Position numbers and translations under genes: made by a program
Origin: Poriferisodalis sp022821985
Lineage (GTDB): Bacteria > Actinomycetota > Acidimicrobiia > Acidimicrobiales > Poriferisodalaceae
Reading direction: 5' to 3'
Assembly (NCBI RefSeq): GCF_965219595.1
Contig: NZ_OZ244781.1
Location: 2,046,001-2,110,000, forward strand
Length of the DNA stretch: 64,000 nucleotides
Part shown: piece by piece, positions 45,355 through 53,915 of the stretch
Layout: each line of letters begins with the position of its first letter
Position numbering within the stretch: the stretch's first letter is position 1
The notes under the pieces: model-generated
What the model was told of the DNA's origin: nothing
Database searches by the model: none
Seen by the model: the letters and a program-made list of their open reading frames with translations, nothing else

Positions 45355-45725
45355 TCGAAGGCACCGTCAACGACATCCTCGAACCGGTGGTCACCTTGGT
45401 TGTCTCGGGAGTCGCCGAGCGCACCAGCCGCGTGGACGCCCTCATTGACACGGGGTACGGCGGCGACCTCATGCTTCCGACAGATGTGGTGCGCGACCTC
45501 GGCCTGGTGCGAGTCGGCGCCACTCGGCTCGTATTGGCAAATGGCATGGAGGAGTCCTTCCACACCTACATGGCGACCGTCGATTGGTCTGGCAACAAGC
45601 GGGGCGTCGCAGTGCATGCGACCAGCGCGGCGGCGCTAATCGGCATGCGTTTGCTCGAAGGTCACAACCTGCAGATCGATGTCCGCCAAGGTGGTCGCGT
45701 CCTTATCGAGACGCTTACCGCGTGA
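45351..45725 (+). CDS. Retropepsin-like (clan AA) aspartic protease
   Basis: 124 residues. The catalytic motif is DALIDTGYGGDLMLP (D-T-G) near residue 32, with a following hydrophobic strand; AAALIGMRLLEGHNLQIDV matches the C-terminal ILG-like block of retropepsin-fold proteins. It is a single-domain protease and would work as a dimer. There is no signal peptide, so it acts in the cytoplasm. It is coupled at both ends: its ATG overlaps the stop of the 91-residue gene and its TGA overlaps the hsdS GTG. Its target is unknown; the upstream small protein is the first candidate. Confidence 0.82.
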   Translation: MIEGTVNDILEPVVTLVVSGVAERTSRVDALIDTGYGGDLMLPTDVVRDLGLVRVGATRLVLANGMEESFHTYMATVDWSGNKRGVAVHATSAAALIGMRLLEGHNLQIDVRQGGRVLIETLTA

Positions 45726-46366
45726 CCGAAGACCTTCCGCCCGGTTGGACCTGGGCAATGGTCGGCGACATCGCAGACGTTCAGCTGGGGCGACAGCGTT
45801 CACCGCAGCATCACAGCGGCAGTCACATGCGCCCATACCTCCGTGCCGCCAACGTGACGTGGAACGGAATCTCCTTGGACGACGTGAAGGAGATGAACTT
45901 TGACAACAGCGATTTCGAGACCTATCGGCTTGAGCCGGGTGATCTCCTGCTGAACGAGGCCTCGGGTAGCCCAAATGAAGTCGGCAAGCCAGCCATCTGG
46001 CACGGTGAGATCGAGGACTGCTGCTTCCAGAACACTCTGCTGCGACTGCGCGCACGCGGCATCGACCTGGGCTACCTGTACTGGTACTGCTTCTACTCGG
46101 CCCTGACGGGAAGGTTCGGCGAGGCCGGCCGCGGTGTCAACATCCGCCACCTCGGCAAGCGAGGTTTGATGCGATTCCCGATAGCAGTTGCTCCTCACGC
46201 GGAGCAAGAGCGCATCGTTACAGCTATCGAAGAATACCTCTCTCGCCTTGAGGCGATGGAGTCGAGCTTCGCGCATCCGAAGATCCCGGCGCTCCGCCGC
46301 TCGATTCTCAAGGAAGCGTTCGAAGGCCGTCTCATCTCACAGAATCCCCAAGATAAATCGGTGTAG
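45722..46366 (+). CDS. hsdS: Type I restriction specificity subunit, half-length
   Basis: 214 residues from GTG 45722, about half of a normal HsdS. It contains one target recognition domain (LPPGWTWAMVGDIADVQLGRQ...YLRAANVTW...LEPGDLLLNEASGSPNEVGKPAIW...FQNTLLRLR) and one conserved helical arm ending in LRRSILKEAFEGRLISQ, which is the usual C-terminus of the family. A half subunit must pair with a second copy and would then recognise a symmetric bipartite site. It could also be a deletion product of a two-domain ancestor. No other hsdS is present in the window. Confidence 0.87.
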   Translation: MTEDLPPGWTWAMVGDIADVQLGRQRSPQHHSGSHMRPYLRAANVTWNGISLDDVKEMNFDNSDFETYRLEPGDLLLNEASGSPNEVGKPAIWHGEIEDCCFQNTLLRLRARGIDLGYLYWYCFYSALTGRFGEAGRGVNIRHLGKRGLMRFPIAVAPHAEQERIVTAIEEYLSRLEAMESSFAHPKIPALRRSILKEAFEGRLISQNPQDKSV

Positions 46367-46418
46367 GTGCTGCTGCCACATCGTCGTCTGCTAGTCGTCT
46401 GATCTGGCGCATTGAGCG

Positions 46419-47807
46419 TCAGAGCTCATTGCTCCACATCTTGAGAGAGCCGAGATCTCGCTTGAAGCGTGGGTTCTCGCAGATCATGGTTGCGGCAGCA
46501 GTCTCATCGGCGCCAAGAGTGCGGAGCAGGTGGAATCGTTGAATCCACTGAAGCGACCAGGCTCCGCCGAGGCAACGAAGCCCGAAGTCAGCACCCGGCC
46601 GCGACTTTCCATGTGCAACCTGTTTTCGGAGGTTGTTGATGTCATCAAATGCCGACCAAGCGCTGCGGACCTGCTTCCCCACATCGCCAGCGTTGTCTGC
46701 AGCATCGTTGATCTTGGTCTTGATGTGTACCTTCTGTTCGTCGATTCCAGGGTTCTCGTAGATGAACTGCGCCTCGACGGAGCGGACGCCGTTGAGCAAG
46801 GCGACGTCGGCGCCCCGGCTCAGGAGGCGGTCCTGGGACTCGAGGTGCGAGATCATTGAGACGTAGGCGTCGCCGCGTTGGACCTCGACTACGTATTGGC
46901 CGAACATCTGCATCGGGTCGATGCCGTGCTTGCTGAACGAGTTCCATGTCGCCAAGAACTCATGAGGCCGAATGTCGCCTGAGGCGTCGCGGGCGCTGGG
47001 CGCGCCATTGCGAGGAAGTCTCCGCAGCGTGAGCTTCACGGACTGCGGTCGATCATCCGATCCCAAGAGTCGGCACTCGGTTCCGCTGATGACCGATGGG
47101 CGCATTGTCACGAACCTGACGAAGCGTTCGACGCAATTCGCCCATTCCTCCACAACGGCTCCGAGCGCCAGTTGTCCCTCCAACTTCCAGGACACAGCGT
47201 TGTTGACCGAGAAAAGCCGGCCATCTGCATCCCATCGGTGCTGTCGAGAATGCTCGGGGAATCTCACGAGCGAGAAGTTGATGCCGCCGACGTTCACGGT
47301 GCCCAGCGTCTCGTCTCCGAGATCGACCGTGGCCGTGTCGTCGGCTTCAAACGAAACTGTGTTGTCTGTCCGTTCGTGGAGCGCCCAAGCTCGGAGGTCG
47401 TCGGTGGTCAGCCAGCTGGTTGAACACTGAGCCTCGGGCGTCACCCACGCGTTACCCGTCGCGAGCCAACCGACTGCCCAGTCCTCATGCCCCCCGGCGA
47501 TGCTCGGAGAAGGCTCCGTCCTGCTGAGTCTCTGGCAGTCGAGCAAGCTAATGCAGTTCTCGTCGCGACTTGATCCCCAGATGTGAGAGCGCGATGAAGA
47601 GCTCTCCGAGTCCGAGTCATCGCTGATCAAAGTCGAAGTGTCGTCCAGACAGCCGATCGTCTCTAGCGCAAACTCACCGTCAGCGATTTCCCGCAAGGCA
47701 CCCGATATGCGGTCAGCTCGCTTGGGCGGGCCATAGTCGTCAGACCCTTCCAACGGATTCGCGACCCACCATTCTCCGTGCACGAAATCGCCCCCCTGCG
47801 TCGGCAT
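46419..47807 (-). CDS. ApeA-like HEPN anti-phage protein
   Basis: 462 residues from ATG 47807 (the frame continues upstream to 47990, but HGEWW lies close to this ATG; GTG 47783 is another option). The N-terminal block HGEWWVANP followed by ISGALREIADGEFALETIG is the pattern of the ApeA N-terminal domain. The C-terminal helical part ends in a HEPN ribonuclease motif NNLRKQVAHGKS: R-x4-H with Arg near residue 394 and His near 399, both intact. ApeA proteins cause abortive infection by RNA cleavage when a phage is sensed. It lies downstream of the cytosine methylase gene on the same strand, 184 bases away. The family call is from memory of the pattern. Confidence 0.75.
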   Translation of the reverse strand: MPTQGGDFVHGEWWVANPLEGSDDYGPPKRADRISGALREIADGEFALETIGCLDDTSTLISDDSDSESSSSRSHIWGSSRDENCISLLDCQRLSRTEPSPSIAGGHEDWAVGWLATGNAWVTPEAQCSTSWLTTDDLRAWALHERTDNTVSFEADDTATVDLGDETLGTVNVGGINFSLVRFPEHSRQHRWDADGRLFSVNNAVSWKLEGQLALGAVVEEWANCVERFVRFVTMRPSVISGTECRLLGSDDRPQSVKLTLRRLPRNGAPSARDASGDIRPHEFLATWNSFSKHGIDPMQMFGQYVVEVQRGDAYVSMISHLESQDRLLSRGADVALLNGVRSVEAQFIYENPGIDEQKVHIKTKINDAADNAGDVGKQVRSAWSAFDDINNLRKQVAHGKSRPGADFGLRCLGGAWSLQWIQRFHLLRTLGADETAAATMICENPRFKRDLGSLKMWSNEL

Positions 47808-47991
47808 GAGAGCGGGAAGCCTACGGGCAACATGTATACCCACGACTTCACCGAGAGAAGCTCGATGCGTGCAGAGGCGGGGCGACGCGAATCCGACAGT
47901 TGGACATTGACGCTCCCCTACCCCAATGTGCGCTGCGAGGACTTGTCGAACGGGCCGGTCTCTCTTGAGCGGTCCCGTGCGGTCGAACAAG

Positions 47992-49347
47992 TCAGGACCG
48001 TGCGGCCGAGTGTTGACCGGGCAGACCGCGCTGCATGCGCTCCACAGCTTTCGCCAGGCGTTGATCGTTCACGGATGTGAGCCCTTCGGTTTGGCCTTCG
48101 AGTAGCGCCGCAAGTATGCACCCATGCATCTCGGTGAAGCGGGGTGGCACTGCCTCACCGATCATTGCCCTCACCGCTGTTGCGCCCCAGTCATCCAGCG
48201 AGTTTCCCCAGTCGAAGTCCTGGGGAATGGTTTGGAGATGCGCACACTCGTGAGGGCTCAGGAGACGGTTTTCGAATGGATGAATGGTGTTGTCTGAGCC
48301 GACGTGACCGCTGGCCGTCGTGATGGTCGGCGCCGGAGCATCCGGCCGCATTCGTGAGTAGCTGGATCGCCGAAAGCCGCGCACTAACCGGTAGCTGCCG
48401 TCCACCTCTTGCACCACGGGTCGCAGAAGAGGCTCATTGCACGTGGGGCACACGGCATCATCAGCGCCCACCTGTGCGTCACACTTGGCCTCACAGTGCG
48501 TGGTGTCCCAAGCACGCCCGCCGGAGTTTGGCGGGATCGCTGCCACCATGCGATAGCGATGATCTGAGCCCCAGACCGGCACTGCGTGCATCGGGGTCGT
48601 TGGATCGTGAGCGGTCTCGTAACTCGCCGCGTCGAGTTCCATCACGTCGAGTTGCGTCAGGGCTTCCTTGAGCGATGTCCAGTTGCCGTCCGCTGCGGAG
48701 GCGATCGGCTTGGGGTAGGGGACGCACTGCGACCGAGCGAGGGTGGCAATGGTCGGCTCATCACGTCGAACGAATGTCATGAAGGCTCGCACTCGGCGTT
48801 GCGGCACGCCGTAATCAGCCAGATCGGTCAAGAATGGGTAGCACTCGTAGTGCGGTTCGAGCAGCTCCCGTAGCAGCACAGCAGCTGAGATCGGCGCCAG
48901 CTCGTCGTTTCGGGGATCGAGGACCAGTCGCGAGAGAAAGGCTGCGACGTTCTCGACCACAACGAGCCGTGGCCGAAGACCGTTGGCCACTAGGGCGATC
49001 ACTTCGACGAGCAGATTTCGGCCGTCACGACTGCCTGCGGCGGCGTCTTCCTCGCGTCCTCGGCCACCGCGCGCCGTGCTCATTCCCTGGCACGGTGGGC
49101 ACGCCGAGAGCAACGCCGGCGGCTCTGGACCCTCTTCGCTACGGAAGGATGCAATGACCTCGCGCCATGTGTTTCGGAGGTCGCCGGGCACGCCGCGCGC
49201 TTCCTTGTGGTTGGCGAGCGCTACCGCTAGTCGGCGTTGCTCGATTTCCGCCATGATTCTGAAGGAGAATCCGGCCCTCGCATAGCCGACATCGCCGGCG
49301 CCACAGTTGGAGAAGAGGCTCACTGCGCCCAGCGCCTCGGTACCCAT
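47992..49347 (-). CDS. DNA (cytosine-5) methyltransferase with zinc knuckle
   Basis: 451 residues from ATG 49347. Motif I is SLFSNCGAGDVGYARAGF, a variant of the usual FSGxGG loop. The catalytic motif IV is SACPPCQGMS (Cys 86), motif VI VVVENVAAF (Glu 132) and motif VIII PQRRVRAFM. The target recognition region contains C285, C289, C300 and C303 (HCEAKC...CPTC), which look like a zinc-binding knuckle, not a standard part of the family. Motif IX/X regions (APTITTASGHVGSDNTIHPFENRLLSPHECAHLQTIPQDF) are complete. The start lies 1 base after the stop of the ATPase-nuclease gene, so the two form an operon. Confidence 0.9.
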   Translation of the reverse strand: MGTEALGAVSLFSNCGAGDVGYARAGFSFRIMAEIEQRRLAVALANHKEARGVPGDLRNTWREVIASFRSEEGPEPPALLSACPPCQGMSTARGGRGREEDAAAGSRDGRNLLVEVIALVANGLRPRLVVVENVAAFLSRLVLDPRNDELAPISAAVLLRELLEPHYECYPFLTDLADYGVPQRRVRAFMTFVRRDEPTIATLARSQCVPYPKPIASAADGNWTSLKEALTQLDVMELDAASYETAHDPTTPMHAVPVWGSDHRYRMVAAIPPNSGGRAWDTTHCEAKCDAQVGADDAVCPTCNEPLLRPVVQEVDGSYRLVRGFRRSSYSRMRPDAPAPTITTASGHVGSDNTIHPFENRLLSPHECAHLQTIPQDFDWGNSLDDWGATAVRAMIGEAVPPRFTEMHGCILAALLEGQTEGLTSVNDQRLAKAVERMQRGLPGQHSAARS

Positions 49348-49348
49348 C

Positions 49349-51391
49349 TCATTCGCCTTCGCCACTGGGCGATCCAGACTCGCCGGCTGCTCGAAGCGAC
49401 GTTTCACGCGCTCGAAGGAAGTCGGCGTTGGATCGTTTCGTCTTCGCCAACAGGGCATTCCAAGTCGAGTGAACTACGGTGCCCTCCTCGATGTAGCGGT
49501 TAAGCAAGTCGGCCTGCATGTTGTCGGCGAGATTGATTTCGTCGACAATCAGATGAAACACACAGCCTCGGGCCAGGTGACCGGATAAGTCTTGCTCCTG
49601 CTCCCGCATGGAACCAAAGACTGTGATGTAGTGGTAGAAGCGGGTGAAGTCATCTCTCTTGAGGCCCGCATGTGGCCGCTTGATCTCTATGCAATGGAGC
49701 TGGCTCGAAATCTCCATCATGATGAAATCAGGGCGTAGACGAAAGTCCTCCGCAGGCAGCTGCAGATCGCTCGGCCAACGTTCTTGAATCAGCGTGGCAT
49801 ATCGGTTAGCGAATGTTCTCAGCGTTTGGTTGTCCGAGACGACCTCCCACTCTGGGTCGATCAGCCATGGAGCGCTACGCAGAATCTCTTGCAGCCTCGA
49901 TTCCGCAACGGGCTCGGTGCCATCTCGCTCAATAGCAGCTTCGAGACTCGAAATGGCCTCGACCCGCCCTCTCGCTACTTGCGCGTACGAAGCGAGCGCA
50001 GCGACCTCCGTGCGCCGAAACAGCTCTACGAGGCGATCCAGTGCATCAGAGTTGCCGCTCGTCAGCTGTGCGAGATCGGCGAAGCTCTCGACGAGCAGAT
50101 GATGAGGAGCGACCGACAGCACGAATTGGACCAGGCGCTCCAAGTACTCCGAATCCTTGAGCTTCTCCTCGGAGACGGACCTGCCGAGCATCTTCGTGAG
50201 CTCCACGGCAGAATCGACGAGTTCATCGTCTTTGAAGGTGCTTCGCGCCCTCGACTCGACTCTCGACCTCTCGAGGACCCGAGTGGCCATCGACTGCTCG
50301 TGCACGGGAATGGCCGACCGGGCGACCTCCTTCACCAACTCTTGGCCGTACAGCTTGAGTGCTTCGCCTTCTTCAGAGTTCCAGAGGATGTCTTGCCGGT
50401 CCGTCCTGATGAGGTCGTCGTGGCCATCGACGTCGAGCCAGTCGGCCACCACTTCGCCCACGAGGTACGACCGGACGACGAATTCGCCGCTGTAGCCCGA
50501 ACTCTGCTCGAAGTCTCGGGTCGTAGCAACGATCTTGTTTCTCGCGTAAATTCGGACACCGACGTCTTCGTCGTTCTTGTAGGCGTTCTTGGCCTTCGCG
50601 ACCCAGCCGGTGACTGGCAACTCCGTGCCACCGCAGGGCACGGGACGATTATCCAAGAGGATCCGGGTCTGCTCGTCGACTTCGATCTCGAACGGTGGCA
50701 GGGGTTGCGCCCCGAAGAGTCGTTCTCTGAGGTTCAGAACCGCTATCTCGAAGTCGGTCGTGCCCCGAAAAATGCGAGCGAGTTGGCGGAGGAACACCTC
50801 CGCTGGAGGAACGCGTTTCGGGAGGAACTGTCGCAGCGTGACCTTGGTGCCGCTCGTTTCTCGCCATGTCCGGTCGAGGTCACCGGACGTGACCGGTGCG
50901 GCACCCGGCTCGTCCTTGATGATCTCGTCGTAGTCCATGACGAAGTGGCTCACTTGGTACTTGCCGTCAACGAGTTCGCCCCCGGCCGAGAGGATTTCGA
51001 TCTGGCGGCAGATGCCGAATGGTGCGAGCTTGCCGATTCCCTTGCGGCCCATGACGGGTCGGTTGAATCGTGGCGATCTCGGCCCGTTCACTGAACGCGT
51101 TCGACGGTCACCGCCTACGTCAAGAAACAGGAGCTGCGCTTCTTCGGGACTCATGCCGTGACCGTCGTCTTCGACCACGATGTCCCATAGTTGACCGTCG
51201 TCGTCGGCGCCGTCGAGTTGTGTGCCCATGGGCAAGCTCACGGTCACCTGAGTCGCGTCAGCGTCGTAGCTGTTGGCGATCAACTCGGCTACGACTGCGG
51301 AGGCTCGGTCGTAAAGCCTGACACCAAGCTTGTCGATCGTGAGCCGGGAGATGTTGAGCTTGTAGCCCTCGGCATCCCCGTCTCCGCTCAT
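49349..51391 (-). CDS. GHKL ATPase (MutL/MORC-like) fused to PD-(D/E)XK nuclease
   Basis: 680 residues from ATG 51391 (frame extends to a TTG at 51418). The N-terminal ATPase has the N box AELIANSYDADAT (E36, N40), the G1 box VVEDDGHGMS (D-x-G-x-G at 75-79) and the G2 box MGRKGIGKLAPF, so it should bind ATP in the Bergerat fold. The C-terminus has LRPDFIMMEISSQLHCIEIKRP: D555 and E569-x-K571 form a PD-(D/E)XK nuclease site resembling Shedu/DUF4263-type nucleases. Together with the methylase this forms a two-gene restriction-modification-like unit. MutL/MORC-like ATPases in such operons are known from comparative genomics; this exact fusion I infer to be the restriction component. Confidence 0.85.
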   Translation of the reverse strand: MSGDGDAEGYKLNISRLTIDKLGVRLYDRASAVVAELIANSYDADATQVTVSLPMGTQLDGADDDGQLWDIVVEDDGHGMSPEEAQLLFLDVGGDRRTRSVNGPRSPRFNRPVMGRKGIGKLAPFGICRQIEILSAGGELVDGKYQVSHFVMDYDEIIKDEPGAAPVTSGDLDRTWRETSGTKVTLRQFLPKRVPPAEVFLRQLARIFRGTTDFEIAVLNLRERLFGAQPLPPFEIEVDEQTRILLDNRPVPCGGTELPVTGWVAKAKNAYKNDEDVGVRIYARNKIVATTRDFEQSSGYSGEFVVRSYLVGEVVADWLDVDGHDDLIRTDRQDILWNSEEGEALKLYGQELVKEVARSAIPVHEQSMATRVLERSRVESRARSTFKDDELVDSAVELTKMLGRSVSEEKLKDSEYLERLVQFVLSVAPHHLLVESFADLAQLTSGNSDALDRLVELFRRTEVAALASYAQVARGRVEAISSLEAAIERDGTEPVAESRLQEILRSAPWLIDPEWEVVSDNQTLRTFANRYATLIQERWPSDLQLPAEDFRLRPDFIMMEISSQLHCIEIKRPHAGLKRDDFTRFYHYITVFGSMREQEQDLSGHLARGCVFHLIVDEINLADNMQADLLNRYIEEGTVVHSTWNALLAKTKRSNADFLRARETSLRAAGESGSPSGEGE

Positions 51392-51717
51392 CGGCCGCAC
51401 TTCCAACAGCGTTGCCAAGGGTGCTGCGACAGCGGTTGGGATGCTTCGTCGGGCATCGCGTCAAGCTAGCGCTGCACGTTCTCGACCTTCATCCGATTAT
51501 TGGAACGCCGCGTCGGGTCGAGGCTGGCGCCGGACAGAAACTAGGCCCCGCCACGCCCGGCGGCACCGGCCCGAAGAGGAGGACGAGACGATCTATCGCG
51601 CCACTTGCGGCGGGCTGCCCCGTGATGGGCCGTCGCAGTTGGCGAGGCCAATCTGGGCCGTCGCCCGGTGATAGCACGAGCGCCGGCTTCATGGGTGATC
51701 TGGCGTAGCGTGAGCCG
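51392..51717 (+). other. Divergent intergenic region between the GHKL-nuclease gene and hsdM
   Basis: 326 bases without a supported gene. It must hold the promoters of both directions. On the plus strand TAGCGT precedes hsdM (see separate entry). Stretches such as CAAGCTAGCGCTGCACG suggest small inverted repeats, but no clear operator is visible, and I see no RNA gene. Confidence 0.5.
51706..51711 (+). promoter_or_regulatory. Putative -10 hexamer of hsdM
   Basis: TAGCGT ends 6 bases before the GTG start at 51718, again the spacing of a leaderless mRNA. Confidence 0.4.
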
Positions 51718-53157
51718 GTGCCTGCTCAGGAGCCGAAGGCGTTGGTGCAGAAGCTGTGGGACTTCTGCGACGTGCTGCGCGATGACGGCTTGTCCTACGG
51801 CGACTATCTGGAGCAGCTCACCTACCTGCTGTTCCTGAAGATGGCCGATGAGCAGTACGTGTTGCTCGGAGGCGACCGCATCGTTCCTGTCGAGCACGAC
51901 TGGCAGTCGTTGCTGAGCCGTTCAGGCAGGGAGCTCGAAGACCACTACAGCGACGCGCTGGCCGCGCTGGGCACCGGCGAGGACATGCTCGGCGTGGTGT
52001 TCCACAAGGCCCGCAACCGCATCCAGACGCCGGCCAAGCTGGAGCAGCTCATCAAAGAATTCATCGATCAGCACGAGTGGATGAGCTACGACGCTGATCT
52101 CAAGGGCGACGCGTACGAGGGCCTCATCGAAAAGACCGCTCAGGAGGGTGCGCGGGGAGCGGGCCAATACTTCACGCCCCGAGCGCTCATCAACGCCATC
52201 ATCGACGTAATGCAGCCCGAGCCTGTTCACCGCATCTGTGACCCCGCGTGCGGTACCGGCGGGTTCTTCCTTGGCGCGTACCGGTCCATAGTCGAACGGC
52301 ACTCGCCATTGGAGCCCGACCAGGCCGAGCACCTGCGGTCGGGTGCGTTCACGGGTTGGGAGATAGCGGATCTGCCAGCCCGCCTCTGTGCGATGAACAT
52401 GCTGCTCCACGGCATCGAGAGCCCCGAGTCCAACTCGCCGATTGTGGTGGACGACGCCCTGCGAGACTCGCCCGGCAGGCCATTCGACATGGTGCTGACC
52501 AACCCACCGTTCGGCCGGTCGTCATCGGACAGCTACGAGCGGGAAGACTTCTGGGCGACGACCCGCAACAAGCAGCTCAACTTCGTCCAGCACGTCGTGA
52601 GCCTGCTGAAGATCGGCGGCGACGCAGCCGTGGTGGTGCCCGACAACGTGCTGTTCGAGGCCGGTGCCGGCGAGACGATCCGCCGCCGGCTGCTGCACGA
52701 CTGCGATGTGCACACGCTGCTGCGGCTGCCGACGGGGATCTTCTACGCCCAGGGCGTCAAAGCCAACGTGCTGTTCTTCCGCCGCCGCGAGGGCGCAGAG
52801 GATCCCTGGACCCGCGAGCTATGGGTGTACGACCTGCGCACCAACAAGCACTTCACGCTCAAGCAAAACCCGCTCACCAGAGCCGACCTGGACGAGTTCG
52901 TCGCCTCCTACCGGGCCGACGCCCGTCACAAGCGCGAGGAATCTGAACGGTTCAAGCGTTACGCCTACGACGAGCTGATCGCCCGCGACAAAGTCAGCCT
53001 CGACCTGTTCTGGCTGAGAGACGAAAGCCTCGAAGACGCCGACAACCTGCCACCCCCCGACGTCCTCGCCGCCGAGATCGCCGAAGACCTCGAAGCTGCC
53101 CTCGCCGAGATCCAAGCCCTCGCCGACGGCCTCACCGCGTCGGCCGAAGCTGACTGA
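51718..53157 (+). CDS. hsdM: Type I restriction DNA methyltransferase subunit
   Basis: 479 residues; N6-adenine methylase that with HsdS protects the host site. The N-terminal helical HsdM domain (LVQKLWDFCDVLRDDGLSYGDYLEQLTYLLFLKM) is followed by GAGQYFTPRALINAIIDVM, SAM motif I CDPACGTGGFFLGAY and catalytic motif IV MVLTNPPFGRSS (N-P-P-F). FVQHVVSLLKIGGDAAVVVPDNVLFE and LRLPTGIFYAQGVKANVLFF are typical. GTG start at 51718. Separated from hsdS by an opposite-strand operon of 5.3 kb; it must still be the partner because no other methylase of this class is near. Confidence 0.93.
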   Translation: MPAQEPKALVQKLWDFCDVLRDDGLSYGDYLEQLTYLLFLKMADEQYVLLGGDRIVPVEHDWQSLLSRSGRELEDHYSDALAALGTGEDMLGVVFHKARNRIQTPAKLEQLIKEFIDQHEWMSYDADLKGDAYEGLIEKTAQEGARGAGQYFTPRALINAIIDVMQPEPVHRICDPACGTGGFFLGAYRSIVERHSPLEPDQAEHLRSGAFTGWEIADLPARLCAMNMLLHGIESPESNSPIVVDDALRDSPGRPFDMVLTNPPFGRSSSDSYEREDFWATTRNKQLNFVQHVVSLLKIGGDAAVVVPDNVLFEAGAGETIRRRLLHDCDVHTLLRLPTGIFYAQGVKANVLFFRRREGAEDPWTRELWVYDLRTNKHFTLKQNPLTRADLDEFVASYRADARHKREESERFKRYAYDELIARDKVSLDLFWLRDESLEDADNLPPPDVLAAEIAEDLEAALAEIQALADGLTASAEAD

Positions 53158-53176
53158 GTGGCTTTCTCAGTCGTCG

Positions 53177-53905
53177 ATGCCTAACGAACTTGCCGACTCG
53201 GGCCGCATGATCGCCTTCATCGAAGAGGCGGAAACTGCGATCATGCTCTCGGACGAGGGCATCCGAATTGTCGAGTCATGGGATGGGGGCGTCGATCGAC
53301 GCGTCGTCGCTCTGCACCTGTTGGCACAGGGCTATGAACGGTTCTTCAAGCTGACGCTCGCGCTCGCGCTTCTCAGGCAAGCCGGCCGATTGCCCTCCGC
53401 GCGAGAGGCGCAGCGCTGGGGGCATGGCTTACTCAGGCTCTTGGACATGACGCTGGATGAATTCGACAAGGATTCTGGCTTCGTTGGCCGGCCGGCCGTG
53501 CGCGAGGACATCGCATCATTGAGGCGCGATGGCCTGGCCCGACAGCAATTGGAAGTATTGGACGAGTTCGCCACTGGTGGTCGCTACCACAATCTCGATG
53601 TCATGCTCGACGGCCACTCACAGGCCGAGCAACCGCTGGATCGATGGTCTGCGCTGGAGACCGAGCTATTTCGGGCAGACGACAGGTGGACCCGGCTGAT
53701 GCAGGACGACCCCGCAGGCTTCGGTAGGCGCTGGTATCCGCATCTGGCAGCGGTGCAAGTGCATCACCTGCAACGGACTGCGCGTACCCTCGCTCGGGCC
53801 TGGACCCTCGGGCCTGCCAGCGATGAGGGAAAGCGGCTCACGGGTGTTGTTCGGCGTTTTCTGTTCCTCACCGATGATGCGCTCGGGCGCTGCCCTCCGC
53901 GTTGA
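53177..53905 (+). CDS. Hypothetical protein, possibly HEPN-like, downstream of hsdM
   Basis: 242 residues, all-helical by appearance, no membrane segment. Not assigned. LHLLAQGYERFFKLTLALALL, RWGHGLLRLLDMTLDEF and GGRYHNLDVMLDG recall the helical bundle, G-H-x-L segment and R-Y pair seen in some HEPN proteins, but no canonical R-x4-H motif is present. It starts 19 bases after hsdM and probably shares its transcript. The 3' end faces the convergent DprA-like gene 10 bases away. Base composition is less GC-rich than hsdM. Confidence 0.6.
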   Translation: MPNELADSGRMIAFIEEAETAIMLSDEGIRIVESWDGGVDRRVVALHLLAQGYERFFKLTLALALLRQAGRLPSAREAQRWGHGLLRLLDMTLDEFDKDSGFVGRPAVREDIASLRRDGLARQQLEVLDEFATGGRYHNLDVMLDGHSQAEQPLDRWSALETELFRADDRWTRLMQDDPAGFGRRWYPHLAAVQVHHLQRTARTLARAWTLGPASDEGKRLTGVVRRFLFLTDDALGRCPPR

Positions 53906-53915
53906 TGTGGCGCGA

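Noticed and set aside
49784..51094. Plus-strand open frame of 436 codons over the GHKL gene
   Set aside because: It is antisense to clear N, G1 and G2 boxes and has no family signature.
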